From Microbacterium sp. BK668 (GTDB taxonomy: Bacteria > Actinomycetota > Actinomycetes > Actinomycetales > Microbacteriaceae): a stretch of DNA of 64,000 nt. Below, one piece after another: positions 8,749 to 17,612 of this stretch; positions within the stretch are counted from its first letter, which is position 1, and every line of letters begins with the position of its first letter. The translations under genes and the position numbers were made by a program. The DNA lies in assembly GCF_004362195.1 (NCBI RefSeq), contig NZ_SNWG01000001.1, forward strand, positions 1,178,001 to 1,242,000, written 5' to 3'. The notes under the pieces are model-generated. The model was not told the origin of the DNA and did no database searches. It saw only the letters and a list, made by a program, of their open reading frames with translations.

Positions 8749-9809
8749 GCGGCGCGGGGGCTGGAACACGGCTGTTCATCGGGACCTATACCTCGCGGCG
8801 TCCGCATGTGGACGGCAGAGGAAGGGGCATCCATGTGGTCGACTTGGACATCGCTGCCGGGGAGTTCGGCGCGGTGGACCTGGCCGCGCGGACTCCCTCG
8901 CCGTCATACCTGGCGGCGTCGGCTGACGGAGTTCACATCTATGCGGTCAACGAGACCCCGTGCTTCCCGGACGGGGCGGGTGGCGTGTCGGCCTTCCGCG
9001 TGGAGGGACGCCGGCTGATCGCGCTGGGCATGCGTTCATCCGTGGGGCGCGCGCCGTGCCACCTGACCGTGAGCCCCGACGGCCGCTACGTTGTGGTCGC
9101 CAACTACCTCGACGGTGTCGTCAGCGTTCTGCCGATCGCAGCGGACGGAGGGCTCGGGGACGCCGTGGCCGTGCATCGCCCCGCGGGGAACGCCTCCCGG
9201 GCGCACCACGCGGCGTTCGACCCGGTCACGGGCGAGCTGCTCGTGACGGATCTCGGCATCGACGCGATCCGGTTGTTCTCGCTCGGCCATGGCGGCGGTC
9301 TCGTCGAAGATCGGGCGAGGCGTATGAACATCGCGCGCGACGCCGGGCCGCGCCACCTCGTCTTCGCGCCGGATGGCAGCGGGCTGTTCGTCGTCAACGA
9401 ACGTGCGGGCACCATCACGGCCGCATGCCGCGACGGCGCGCGGTTCGTGGTCGCAGCCACGGTCGCGATGTCCGATGCGGACTACGGGCGCGGGCACCGG
9501 GCGTCGGCAGCGGCATCCGCTCTCAGGCTCAGCCCCGACGCACGGCACCTGGTCGCCGGCAACCGCAGCCGGGACAGCATCGCCGTCTTCCGCGTCTCGA
9601 GTGACCCGCTCATGCTCGAGTTCGCGCGCGAGCTCCCGGCGGGCGGCAGAACTCCGCGGGATCTCACGTTCGTCGCCGACGACCTGCTCGTGGTCGCCCA
9701 CCAGGACGATTCCACGCTCGCCGCGTTCCGCTTCGATCACGAGGTCGGCACTGCGCAGCCGCTCGCCACTGTCGAGGCTGCCACCCCCGTCGCGCTTCTG
9801 GAGGCCTGA
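8745..9809 (+). CDS. beta-propeller lactonase (6-phosphogluconolactonase-like)
   Basis: This is a 354-aa protein of the seven-bladed propeller lactonase family (YbhE/Pgl-like). The N-terminal TRLFIGTYTS and recurring blade motifs such as LTVSPDGRYVVVANY, GPRHLVFAPDGSGLFVVNE and LRLSPDARHLVAGNR show the repeats. It has no signal peptide and should be cytoplasmic. It overlaps the sugar 1-dehydrogenase gene by ATGA. This fits hydrolysis of the aldonolactone to the aldonate used by the dehydratase at 5746-6909. Confidence 0.85.
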   Translation: MSGAGAGTRLFIGTYTSRRPHVDGRGRGIHVVDLDIAAGEFGAVDLAARTPSPSYLAASADGVHIYAVNETPCFPDGAGGVSAFRVEGRRLIALGMRSSVGRAPCHLTVSPDGRYVVVANYLDGVVSVLPIAADGGLGDAVAVHRPAGNASRAHHAAFDPVTGELLVTDLGIDAIRLFSLGHGGGLVEDRARRMNIARDAGPRHLVFAPDGSGLFVVNERAGTITAACRDGARFVVAATVAMSDADYGRGHRASAAASALRLSPDARHLVAGNRSRDSIAVFRVSSDPLMLEFARELPAGGRTPRDLTFVADDLLVVAHQDDSTLAAFRFDHEVGTAQPLATVEAATPVALLEA

Positions 9810-9812
9810 ACC

Positions 9813-10457
9813 GTGAACATCGCTCCACCCCGCCCATCGCCGGTCGGCGGCCGAGTGTTCGGCATCATCCGAGAGCGCGACCCCATGATCGCGGTCGCCG
9901 TCGCCGTGGCGGCGCGCGCGGGCGGCATCCGCGCGATGGAGGTGTCGTTGGTCACTCCAGGGGCCGGTGCCGTCGTCGGAGAGCTCGTCGCCCGCTTCCG
10001 CGACACGACGATCGGCGCGGGCACCGTCCTCACCGCTGCCGACGCGCAGACCGCGATCGATGCAGGCGCGCGTTTCGTCGTCTCCCCGGCCTTCGACACG
10101 GAAGTGCTGGAGGCGTGCCGGGATCGAGGCATCGCCTACTACCCTGGCGTCCTCACGCCGCAGGAGGTCTGGAACGCGACCAGATCCGGAGCGAGCGCGG
10201 TCAAGGTGTTCCCGGTCAATGCCATGAACGACGACTACATCCGTGACCTTCGCGCTCCATTTCCCCAGGTCGCGATGATCGCCGTCGGGGGAATCGACGT
10301 GGCGCGCGGCCGACGTCACCTCGCCCACGGGGCGGTGGCGATCGGCGTCGGCTCGCCCCTCTTCATCACGCCGGAAGGCGCTCGTACCGGCGATTCCGCG
10401 CATCTCGCGGCCATCACGCGTGCCGCGGAACGGTTCGCCGCGCTGGAGGCGTCATGA
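9813..10457 (+). CDS. KDPG-aldolase family protein, variant lacking the usual Arg
   Basis: This is a 214-aa class I aldolase of the KDPG/KHG family. The Schiff-base lysine is Lys131 (AVKVFPVN) and the general acid/base is Glu43 (AMEVSLVTP). In E. coli Eda the residue four positions after this Glu is Arg49, which contacts the acidic substrate. Here it is Val47. The phosphate-site loop GGID is also changed from GGV. It may cleave a different 2-keto-3-deoxy acid from the family standard. GTG start; the kinase gene overlaps its end by ATGA. Confidence 0.83.
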   Translation: MNIAPPRPSPVGGRVFGIIRERDPMIAVAVAVAARAGGIRAMEVSLVTPGAGAVVGELVARFRDTTIGAGTVLTAADAQTAIDAGARFVVSPAFDTEVLEACRDRGIAYYPGVLTPQEVWNATRSGASAVKVFPVNAMNDDYIRDLRAPFPQVAMIAVGGIDVARGRRHLAHGAVAIGVGSPLFITPEGARTGDSAHLAAITRAAERFAALEAS

Positions 10458-11395
10458 CCGTCGACATCGTGACGCTCGGCGAATCCCTCGGCGTGTTCGC
10501 GGCCGATGGAACCGGTCCTCTCCGCCATGGGAGGGCCGTGAGCTTCCGCATCGCCGGGGCCGAGTCCAACGTCGCCATCGGAATGCGCCGGCTCGGAAAG
10601 TCCGCCACATGGATCAGCGTTCTCGGCCGTGACGCGATCGGGGCCGCCATCCGGCGGGAGCTTCGCGCCGAAGGCGTCGAGGTCCTGGCCACCGAGTCGC
10701 CGGACCCGACCGCCGTGATGGTCAAGACCCGCAAGACCCCCGACATCAATGCGGTGCACTACCTCAGGCGGAACTCGGCGTTCGCGCGGGCGGGGCGCGA
10801 TGCGTTCGACCTCACTCCTCTCCGCTCGGCACGGTGCTTCCACTTCACGGGCATCTCCCTCGCCCTCGGCCGGGGACCGGTCGAAGCACTCCGTCAGGCC
10901 GTCGCGGATGCGCGCGCGGCGGGTGCCGTCGTCTCGATGGACTTCAATGTGCGGCGCTCGCTGTGGGTGCCTGGCGAGACCGACGAACTGCTCGCCGAGT
11001 TCGCCGCCGAGGCCGATCTCGTCTTCGCCAGCGCAGACGAGGCCGCCCACCTGGTCCGCGGCGACCACGAGGAAGCGCTCGCGCGAGCACTCCTGCACCT
11101 CGGCCCCTCTGCTGCCGTCGTGAAGCTGGGCGCCCGGGGCGCCCTCATCGCCACCCCGGAGGGAGTCGAGCGCGCGCCGGCCGTAAGCACCACCGTCGTC
11201 GATGCGATCGGCGCGGGGGACGCCTTCGCCGCCGGGTTCCTCGCGTCATGGCTCGACCACTCCGCGCCACTGGCCGCACTCCGGCAGGCAAACGCCGTCG
11301 CCGCGTTCGCCGTCGCCTCCGAGAGTGACTGGGAGAACCTGCCCAGCCCGACCGACCTGTCCGTCTTCGACGACGTCGACGACGTCATCCGCTGA
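10454..11395 (+). CDS. PfkB-family sugar kinase (2-keto-3-deoxygluconate kinase-like)
   Basis: This is a 313-aa ribokinase-fold enzyme. It starts TLGESLGVFA, has the substrate-lid segment AESNVAIGMRRLG, and ends with the DAIGAGDAFAAGF motif that carries the catalytic Asp and anion hole. It is coupled by ATGA to the aldolase gene. It probably phosphorylates a 2-keto-3-deoxy sugar acid before aldol cleavage. A paralogue lies at 36371-37321. Confidence 0.85.
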   Translation: MTVDIVTLGESLGVFAADGTGPLRHGRAVSFRIAGAESNVAIGMRRLGKSATWISVLGRDAIGAAIRRELRAEGVEVLATESPDPTAVMVKTRKTPDINAVHYLRRNSAFARAGRDAFDLTPLRSARCFHFTGISLALGRGPVEALRQAVADARAAGAVVSMDFNVRRSLWVPGETDELLAEFAAEADLVFASADEAAHLVRGDHEEALARALLHLGPSAAVVKLGARGALIATPEGVERAPAVSTTVVDAIGAGDAFAAGFLASWLDHSAPLAALRQANAVAAFAVASESDWENLPSPTDLSVFDDVDDVIR

Positions 11396-11417
11396 CCCAA
11401 CCCACCAGGAGACGCCC

Positions 11418-12287
11418 GTGAAGATCGTCCGCTACGAATCTGTGCCCGCCAACGAACCGGCTGTCGGTGTCGTCGTCGGCGATGCGATGTATCCGCTCCC
11501 CGTGACGAGTGTGGGCGTCCTGCTCGCACTGGGACGCGCCGAGTTGAACGCGCTCCTGGCGAACGCGATCGCGGGCACCCCCGCGGAGCCGCTTCCGTCC
11601 CGCCTGCTGCCGCCCATCGACGGCCGCACCGAGGTCTGGGCTTCAGGAGTCACCTATACGCGCTCGAGGACAGCCCGCATGGAGGAGAGCCAGGACGCGG
11701 ACATCTACGACCGCGTTTATAACGCGGCGCGCCCCGAGCTGTTCTTCAAGGCCCCCAGCTGGCGAGTGATCACCGATGGCGATGACGTCTGGCAGCGCAA
11801 CGACTCCGCCCTCAACGTCCCTGAGCCCGAGCTCGCGCTGGTGGTCAACGCCGACGCGGAGATCGTGGGACTCCTCGCTGCGAACGACATGAGCTCCCGC
11901 AGCATCGAGGGGGAGAATCCGCTCTACCTGCCGCAGGCGAAGGTCTACGACCGCAGCTGTGTGATTTCGAACGGCATCGTCGTCATTCCGGGCGGCGAGG
12001 TCGGTTCCCACGAGATCGTCCTTCGCATCGACCGCGGGGGTGGGACCGTGTTCTCCGGCACCGCGAACAGCTCGCAGCTGCACCGCACACCCGAGTCGCT
12101 GGTGGCCGACCTGTACAGCCAACTGGAGTTCCCCGAAGGAGCCGTACTGAGCACCGGGACGGGCATCGTGCCCGACCTGGAGTTCGTTCTCGAGGACGGC
12201 GACGTCGTGGTCATCGACATCGAGGGCGTCGGCTCTATCCGGAACGTCGTGCGCACCGCGACCCCGAAGACGAGGGCCTTCGCATGA
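11418..12287 (+). CDS. FAH-fold 2-keto-3-deoxy-pentonate dehydratase (KdaD-like)
   Basis: This is a 289-aa fumarylacetoacetate-hydrolase-fold enzyme. Landmarks are EVWASGVTY (72-80), YNAARPELFFKA (101-112), VPEPELALVV with the metal-binding acids (about 134-143), and ENPLYLPQAKVY (166-177). As I remember the archaeal 2-keto-3-deoxy-D-arabinonate dehydratase sequence, these segments match it closely. The match is closer than to the diketo-acid hydrolases of the same fold. The predicted product is alpha-ketoglutarate semialdehyde, the substrate of the next gene, so together they form the end of a Weimberg pathway. The GTG at 11418 follows CAGGAGA. Confidence 0.83.
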   Translation: MKIVRYESVPANEPAVGVVVGDAMYPLPVTSVGVLLALGRAELNALLANAIAGTPAEPLPSRLLPPIDGRTEVWASGVTYTRSRTARMEESQDADIYDRVYNAARPELFFKAPSWRVITDGDDVWQRNDSALNVPEPELALVVNADAEIVGLLAANDMSSRSIEGENPLYLPQAKVYDRSCVISNGIVVIPGGEVGSHEIVLRIDRGGGTVFSGTANSSQLHRTPESLVADLYSQLEFPEGAVLSTGTGIVPDLEFVLEDGDVVVIDIEGVGSIRNVVRTATPKTRAFA

Positions 12288-13732
12288 TTGCGACGGCCGA
12301 CGCCAGCGCCGCGGCCGCCGATGTCGATGCAGCTCTCGCGGGCATCGACGCCACGGCCCGTGAACTCCGGCGGCAGAGCCCCGCGGTGCGAGCCCGACAG
12401 CTGAGCGCGATCGCCGATGCTCTCGAGGGGCACCGTGCCGAGCTGGTCGCAATCGCCGCCGGGGAGACGAACCTCGAGGCCGCTCGATTGAACGCCGAGC
12501 TGACCCGCACCACCAACCAGCTTCGGATGTTCGGGCGGGTCGTCACCGACTCCCGGTCTCGGACCGAAGTCGATCCGGCAGACCACGTGTCCGGAACGCC
12601 CGATGTCCGACGCACGACGCGGCCCGTCGGCCCTGTTGCGGTTTTCGCCGCCGGCAACTTCCCGTTCGCGTTCGGTGTGGCCGGTGGCGACACCGCGTCT
12701 GCGCTGGCCGCCGGGTGCCCTGTCGTTGTGAAGCGGCATCCCGGGCACCCTCGGCTCTCCGTTCGCACGGCCGAGATCGTCGTCCAGGCGCTGGCGGGGG
12801 CCGGCGCGCCCCACGGTACCTTCCGCAGCGTGGACGGCTTCGACGCGGGGGTCGCGCTCGTCCAGCATCCGTCCATCCGCGCCGCAGCCTTCACGGGATC
12901 CACCGCGGGTGGAAGGGCGCTCTTCGACCTGGCCGCTTCGCGCGACCGGCCGATCCCGTTCTACGGCGAGCTCGGCAGCATGAATCCCGTGTTCCTGCTG
13001 CCCGACGCCGTGCACGCCGATCCCGGAGGCGTCGCCGACGGGCTGGTCGAATCATTCACGATGGGAGCCGGGCAGTACTGCACCAAGCCGGGGCTCGTCT
13101 TCCACCCCTCCGACTACGACCTGGCCGGCATCCTCGCGGAACGCCTTGCAGACTCCGCGACGCTCGCTATGCTGAGCGCCTCGGGCAAAGACCGCTATCT
13201 GCGGGCCGTCGAGCAGGTCGCGGCGTCGACGGCCGTGCGCATCGCGTCGGGGCGCCTCGGCGACTCCGTGCCGCTGGTGCTCACCACGTCGCTCGACGAG
13301 TTCATCGCCGACATCGATCGCCTTCAGAACGAGTGCTTCGGCCCCGCCACGCTGCTCATCGAGTATGACGATGTCGCCCAGCTGGTCGGTGCCGCCCGCG
13401 CGCTCGAAGGATCGCTGACCGCATCCATTTTCACGAGTCGGGAGACGGATGCTGAAGACCGCGCCGCTCGGACGGGGCTTACGGCTCTGCTCGACGAGCT
13501 GGCGGAGCTGGCCGGGCGGATCATCTTCAACGGGTGGCCGACCGGGGTCCCCGTGGGTCGAGCGACCACGCACGGAGGCCCGTACCCGTCATCGACAGCG
13601 GTGCTGCACACCTCCGTGGGCGTGCACGCCATCGACCGATTCCTCCGGCCGATCACCTACCAGAACGCGCCACCCGCGCTGCTGCCGGTCGGGTTGCGAA
13701 ACGGGTCAGAACACGAGGGAGAAGAGTCGTGA
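12284..13732 (+). CDS. aldehyde dehydrogenase, alpha-ketoglutarate-semialdehyde type
   Basis: This is a 482-aa aldehyde dehydrogenase of the NADP-type group that includes alpha-ketoglutaric semialdehyde dehydrogenases. The nucleotide-binding loop is FTGSTAGGR, the general base Glu is in ELGSMNP, and the catalytic Cys is in GAGQYCTKPG. The ATGA overlap with the FAH-type dehydratase gene supports consecutive steps. The likely reaction is 2,5-dioxopentanoate to 2-oxoglutarate, which enters the TCA cycle. Confidence 0.87.
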   Translation: MIATADASAAAADVDAALAGIDATARELRRQSPAVRARQLSAIADALEGHRAELVAIAAGETNLEAARLNAELTRTTNQLRMFGRVVTDSRSRTEVDPADHVSGTPDVRRTTRPVGPVAVFAAGNFPFAFGVAGGDTASALAAGCPVVVKRHPGHPRLSVRTAEIVVQALAGAGAPHGTFRSVDGFDAGVALVQHPSIRAAAFTGSTAGGRALFDLAASRDRPIPFYGELGSMNPVFLLPDAVHADPGGVADGLVESFTMGAGQYCTKPGLVFHPSDYDLAGILAERLADSATLAMLSASGKDRYLRAVEQVAASTAVRIASGRLGDSVPLVLTTSLDEFIADIDRLQNECFGPATLLIEYDDVAQLVGAARALEGSLTASIFTSRETDAEDRAARTGLTALLDELAELAGRIIFNGWPTGVPVGRATTHGGPYPSSTAVLHTSVGVHAIDRFLRPITYQNAPPALLPVGLRNGSEHEGEES

Positions 13733-14433
13733 CGGACGTGAGGAAGAACGCGCTCGTGGTGCGCGGCGGATGGGACGGCCACCAGCCGTACGAGACCACC
13801 GCGCTGTTCCTGCCCTTCCTCCACGACCACGGCTTCGAGGTGCGCGTGGAGGAGGGGAGCGGGATCTACGCGGATGTGGACTACCTGGAGACCGTGGATC
13901 TGATCGTGCAGTGCAACACGATGAACACGATCGAGAAAGCGGAGATCGCCGGGCTCATCGGAGCGGTCCGCTCCGGCACCGGACTGGTGGGCTGGCACGG
14001 TGGCATCGCGGATTCGTATCGCAACAGCGCCGACTACCTGCAACTGATCGGCGGCCAGTTCGCCCACCATCCGTCCAAGGCGCAGCCCGAGGACCTGCCG
14101 GACGATGCTGCCCGTAACTTCGTGCGCTACACAGTGAACATCGTTCCCGAGCAGGCCGATCATCCTCTCGTTCGAGGACTGGCCGACTTCGAGCTGACCA
14201 CCGAGCAGTACTGGGTGCTGTCGGACGACTACAACGACGTCCTCGCGACGACGACGCTCGCCGCACGCGACTACGACCCCTGGAACCGTCCGGTCACGTG
14301 CCCTGCGGTGTGGACGCGGCAGTGGGGGGAGGGCCTCATCGTCGTCGTGACACCGGGCCATCAGCTGGACATCGTCGAAGACGCCAACGTGCGAACGATC
14401 ATCGAGCGGGGGATGCTGTGGGCTGCACGCTGA
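13729..14433 (+). CDS. ThuA-like domain protein
   Basis: This is a 234-aa protein with a class I glutamine-amidotransferase-like ThuA fold: VVRGGWDGHQPYET near the N-terminus and VGWHGGIAD in the middle. ThuA proteins occur with sugar oxidoreductases and importers and take part in disaccharide oxidation, but their chemistry is poorly known. The GTG start overlaps the upstream stop (GTGA). The following Gfo/Idh/MocA gene overlaps its end by 16 bp, which is the classical ThuA-ThuB pairing. Confidence 0.8.
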   Translation: MTDVRKNALVVRGGWDGHQPYETTALFLPFLHDHGFEVRVEEGSGIYADVDYLETVDLIVQCNTMNTIEKAEIAGLIGAVRSGTGLVGWHGGIADSYRNSADYLQLIGGQFAHHPSKAQPEDLPDDAARNFVRYTVNIVPEQADHPLVRGLADFELTTEQYWVLSDDYNDVLATTTLAARDYDPWNRPVTCPAVWTRQWGEGLIVVVTPGHQLDIVEDANVRTIIERGMLWAAR

Positions 14434-15512
14434 CGTCCGTGCGCGTGGGCGTGGTCGGCGTCGGCGCGATCTCCTCGCAATACCTCGACACGCTCGAGCG
14501 GCTCGACGTCCTGCACCTGGCCGCCATCGCGGATCTCGATCCCGCGCGCGCGGCGGCGGCCGCGGCCGCGCGGGGAGTCCGTGCCTGCACCGTGGATGAG
14601 CTGATGCACGCCGATGATGTCGACCTCGTTCTGAACCTCACCATCCCGGCCGCGCACGCCGAGGTCGCGCTCCGAGCAATACAGGCGGGCAAGTCTGTCT
14701 ATGGCGAGAAGCCGCTCGCCACCACTCTGGCCGATGCACGAGAGGTGCTGGATGCGGCGGCCGTGGCGGGAGTCGCCGTCGGTTGCGCGCCCGACACAGT
14801 GCTCGGCACCGGCATCCAGACCGCTCGAAAGGCGATCGACGATGGGCTGGTGGGCGCCCCGATCGCCGCGACCGCGGTGATGGTGGTGCCCGGCCATGAA
14901 CGCTGGCACCCCAACCCCGACTTCTACTACCAGCCGGGCGGCGGGCCGCTCCTGGACATGGGGCCGTATTACATCACCGCACTCGTGCACTTGCTCGGAC
15001 CTGTGGAGTCTGTCATCGGGATGTCGGGGCACACGCGCACCACCCGGACGATCGGTTCCGGGCCGCGTGCGGGGGAGATCATCGCGGTCGAGATCGACAC
15101 CCACGTCACAGGCGCTTTGCGCCATGCCTCGGGCGCGATCTCGACGCTGGTGATGAGCTTCGACGCGGTGGGTACGCGGTCGGCCAGCATCGAGGTGCAC
15201 GGGGATCGGGCGTCGATGAGCGTGCCCGATCCCAACAAGTTCATCGGGGCGGTGACGGTTCGCCCCCTGGGTGAGACCGAGTGGAGCGAGCTGGATCCGA
15301 CCGCCGGCTACATCGACGCGTCTCGCGGCATCGGCATCGCCGACCTCGTGGCGAGCAGCGGCGAGCCACGCGCTACCGGCGAGGTCGCCTTCCATGTCCT
15401 GGAGGTGATGCTCGGCGTCCTCGAGGCGGCCCGGTCGGGTCGCACCGTCGTCATCGCGAGTCGGTGCGACATTGCGGCAGCGGTCCCGCTCACCGAAAGT
15501 TCGGGGGCCTGA
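14418..15512 (+). CDS. Gfo/Idh/MocA-family oxidoreductase
   Basis: This is a 364-aa NAD(P)-dependent oxidoreductase. The N-terminal Rossmann motif is GVVGVGAISSQYL, and GEKPLA carries the conserved catalytic-region lysine. A beta-sheet substrate domain follows (GGGPLLDMGPYYI). The GTG at 14418 lies inside the end of the ThuA gene. It is the last gene of the plus-strand operon and converges on the GntR gene. It probably oxidises or epimerises a sugar or its 3-keto form. Confidence 0.85.
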   Translation: MGCTLTSVRVGVVGVGAISSQYLDTLERLDVLHLAAIADLDPARAAAAAAARGVRACTVDELMHADDVDLVLNLTIPAAHAEVALRAIQAGKSVYGEKPLATTLADAREVLDAAAVAGVAVGCAPDTVLGTGIQTARKAIDDGLVGAPIAATAVMVVPGHERWHPNPDFYYQPGGGPLLDMGPYYITALVHLLGPVESVIGMSGHTRTTRTIGSGPRAGEIIAVEIDTHVTGALRHASGAISTLVMSFDAVGTRSASIEVHGDRASMSVPDPNKFIGAVTVRPLGETEWSELDPTAGYIDASRGIGIADLVASSGEPRATGEVAFHVLEVMLGVLEAARSGRTVVIASRCDIAAAVPLTESSGA

Positions 15513-15605
15513 CTCTCAGTGCACGATTGCGGTGCGGTGCAGACCCGCAGGTCGACGCGCTCGGCACCGGCGGGTGGTGGAGAGCACCCCTGGCTCGCCC
15601 TGCGC

Positions 15606-16340
15606 CTATAGGGGCGTGCTGAGCAGCCAGCGACTGGAGATGTGCTTGGCCATCTCCAACGCCGCGGCTTCGGCATCCCCCGCCTGGAGGTGGTCGTAGA
15701 TCCGCCGGTGGTCGGCATTGGCGGCTGCGTAGATCTCGCGGCCCCGGTCGCCGAGCACGTTCGTCCCGCGTACTTCGCGAACGAGACTCGACACGACCGT
15801 GCGGGCGATCTCGTTGCCCGATGCGTAGTGGATGGTTCGGTGGAAGTCGCCATCGGCGCGGTAGAGCTCGTGCGGTTCAGTGGCGACATCCATCGTCTCG
15901 AGCGAGAGCGCCATGCGTGCGAAGTCCTCCGGCGAAAGGTGTGCGGCTGCGCGGCGCACCATGTCGGCCTCGAGTCCGCTGCGCAGAGCGACGACGTCGC
16001 GCCGAAGCCGCGAGTCGTCGTCGTTCCGGAGACAGGCGCGCAACACGTCGGGATCGAGCAGATTCCACTCCGGCCGAGGGAGCACGGTCGAGCCCTCGCC
16101 CTGCTTCACCCGGATGAGCCCCTTCTGTTCGACGAGCTTCACCGCCTCTCGCACCACCGGGCGACTGACACTGAACGACGCGCCCAGACTAGCCTCGGTC
16201 GGAAGGGATGCTCCGGGGACGAACACTCCGTCGACGATCTGGTCGACCAGGATTGCCGCGATTCTCGTGCTGAGCCGTGCCGGTCTGTCGACAAGGTTCT
16301 TCGCGTCAGCAGGGATTTCGATCGAGGCTTTGGAAGCCAC
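15606..16340 (-). CDS. GntR/FadR-family transcriptional regulator
   Basis: This is a 244-aa regulator with an N-terminal winged helix (about 20-85; LPTEASLGASFSVSRPVVREAVKLVEQKGLIRV) and a C-terminal FCD ligand-binding domain (DFHRTIHYASGN, HRRIYDHLQAGDAEAA). I chose GTG 16340 because GAGGAGG lies six bases upstream. An ATG at 16370 has no such site. It is divergent from the enolase-type gene at 16458, and a TTGTC-C-GACAA operator lies between them. A second copy at 4933 suggests that it controls both loci A and B, probably as a repressor relieved by a sugar acid. Confidence 0.88.
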   Translation of the reverse strand: MASKASIEIPADAKNLVDRPARLSTRIAAILVDQIVDGVFVPGASLPTEASLGASFSVSRPVVREAVKLVEQKGLIRVKQGEGSTVLPRPEWNLLDPDVLRACLRNDDDSRLRRDVVALRSGLEADMVRRAAAHLSPEDFARMALSLETMDVATEPHELYRADGDFHRTIHYASGNEIARTVVSSLVREVRGTNVLGDRGREIYAAANADHRRIYDHLQAGDAEAAALEMAKHISSRWLLSTPL

Positions 16341-16399
16341 GCCGGGCCTCCTCTCCGTTCGGCACCACATCCTTCGTCGCCGAATCTACACCATTTCAC

Positions 16400-16428
16400 T
16401 TGACATCGGTTGTCCGACAACTTACATT
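16400..16428 (+). promoter_or_regulatory. promoter with FadR-type operator (TTGTC-C-GACAA)
   Basis: The consensus -35 TTGACA (16400-16405) and the -10-like TACATT (16423-16428) are 17 bp apart. The perfect palindrome TTGTCCGACAA (16410-16420) fills the spacer. Binding there would block RNA polymerase. The site lies between the divergent GntR gene and the enolase-type gene. Confidence 0.65.
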
Positions 16429-16457
16429 CGACGAAGCACACTCGTGAAGGAAAGTCA

Positions 16458-17555
16458 ATGAAGATCACCGACGTCGATGTCCTCCGTGTCGACACCCCGC
16501 CGGCCTCGCCTCCGTTCCATTGGCGACACGGGCTTCCCAGCAGCAGCCGCGGCGGGGCATGTGCCGTGCTGCGCGTCCGCACCGATCACGGTCCCGACGG
16601 CGTTGCGTTCTCGAGCAGACCGGGGAGCGCAGTCGTCATGACCGAGCTGGTCGACCGCGTGCTGCGGGAGGAACTGGTCGGTCGTGATCCCTTCGCGCGG
16701 GAGCTGGTGTGGCACCGGATGTGGGAGCTGGATCGTATCGAGGAGTTTCCGCTGCCGCTGTTCGGGCTCGTCGACATCGCGCTGTGGGACTTCGCCGGCC
16801 GGTACTACGACTCGCCAGTCTGGAATCTCCTCGGAGGCGTGCGCGAGTCCATCCCGGCTTACGCTTCAACCTCCACGTTCCGGACCGTCGAGGAGTTCCT
16901 CCACGTCGCTGACCAAGCTCTGGAGCTGGGGTATCGAGCGATCAAGCTGCACGCCTGGGGCGACGCCGTCGCCGATGGCCGCCTCGCGATCGCGCTGCGT
17001 GAGCACGTGGGTGACGACATCGATCTGATGTACGACGGATCGGCCGGTTTCGACCTACCCGATGCAATCCGACTCGGGCACGTCCTCTCCGATGCCGACT
17101 TCCTCTGGTACGAGGAGCCGATGCGCGAGTTCTCGATCGGCGCCTACGCGCAACTCGCTTCCGCCGTGAAGGTGCCGCTCCTCGTCGCCGAGACCTCCGA
17201 TGGCGTCCACATGAACTCGGCGGACTTCATCCGCGCCGGCGCGGCGACCTTCGGGGTGCGGGCGAGCGCCATCCTGCGAGGCGGAATCACCGGCTCGATG
17301 CGAACCGCGCATATGGCAGACGCCTTCCAGGTGCGGGCGGAGATCCACGGGTCCGCGGTCCCCAACCAGCACTTGGCCATGGCGATCAGCAACACCACCT
17401 ACTACGAGTCGCTCGTCACCTCGAATCCCGTCCGCCGAGAGGCGATCGTCGGTGCCGACGGGCTCGTCCGGGCGCCCCGTCATGCCGGGATCGCACTGCC
17501 CGCGGGCCTCGAGTACCCGACCGAGCTCGAGAGCTACGCCGCCGACGCTGCGTGA
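16458..17555 (+). CDS. enolase-superfamily enzyme (mandelate racemase/muconate lactonizing group)
   Basis: This is a 365-aa capped TIM-barrel enzyme. The predicted metal ligands are Asp193 (MYDGS), Glu219 or Glu220 (WYEEP) and Glu245 (VAETS). Lys163 and His165 (IKLHAWG) lie on the base side, and His297 (EIHGS) on the other. The KxH signature differs from the DxH type at 5746, so it should act on a sugar acid of different stereochemistry. The ATG follows GAAGGAAAG. It is the first gene of locus B and is followed by the second importer. Confidence 0.85.
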   Translation: MKITDVDVLRVDTPPASPPFHWRHGLPSSSRGGACAVLRVRTDHGPDGVAFSSRPGSAVVMTELVDRVLREELVGRDPFARELVWHRMWELDRIEEFPLPLFGLVDIALWDFAGRYYDSPVWNLLGGVRESIPAYASTSTFRTVEEFLHVADQALELGYRAIKLHAWGDAVADGRLAIALREHVGDDIDLMYDGSAGFDLPDAIRLGHVLSDADFLWYEEPMREFSIGAYAQLASAVKVPLLVAETSDGVHMNSADFIRAGAATFGVRASAILRGGITGSMRTAHMADAFQVRAEIHGSAVPNQHLAMAISNTTYYESLVTSNPVRREAIVGADGLVRAPRHAGIALPAGLEYPTELESYAADAA

Positions 17556-17612
17556 CGACGACGAGAGGCCCGTCATCGGGCCGCATCCACCACCCAGGAG
17601 AATAGGAAGACG

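Noticed and set aside
9036..10403. A 455-codon minus-strand frame across the lactonase and aldolase genes
   Set aside because: It is opposite two well-supported genes, and its composition (Arg, Glu and Gly rich, no domain) is that of a shadow frame.
17567..17582. GGCCCG-TCAT-CGGGCC hairpin after the second enolase-type gene
   Set aside because: The stem is only six pairs, there is no T-tract, and the importer genes follow within 50 bp, so a terminator is unlikely.
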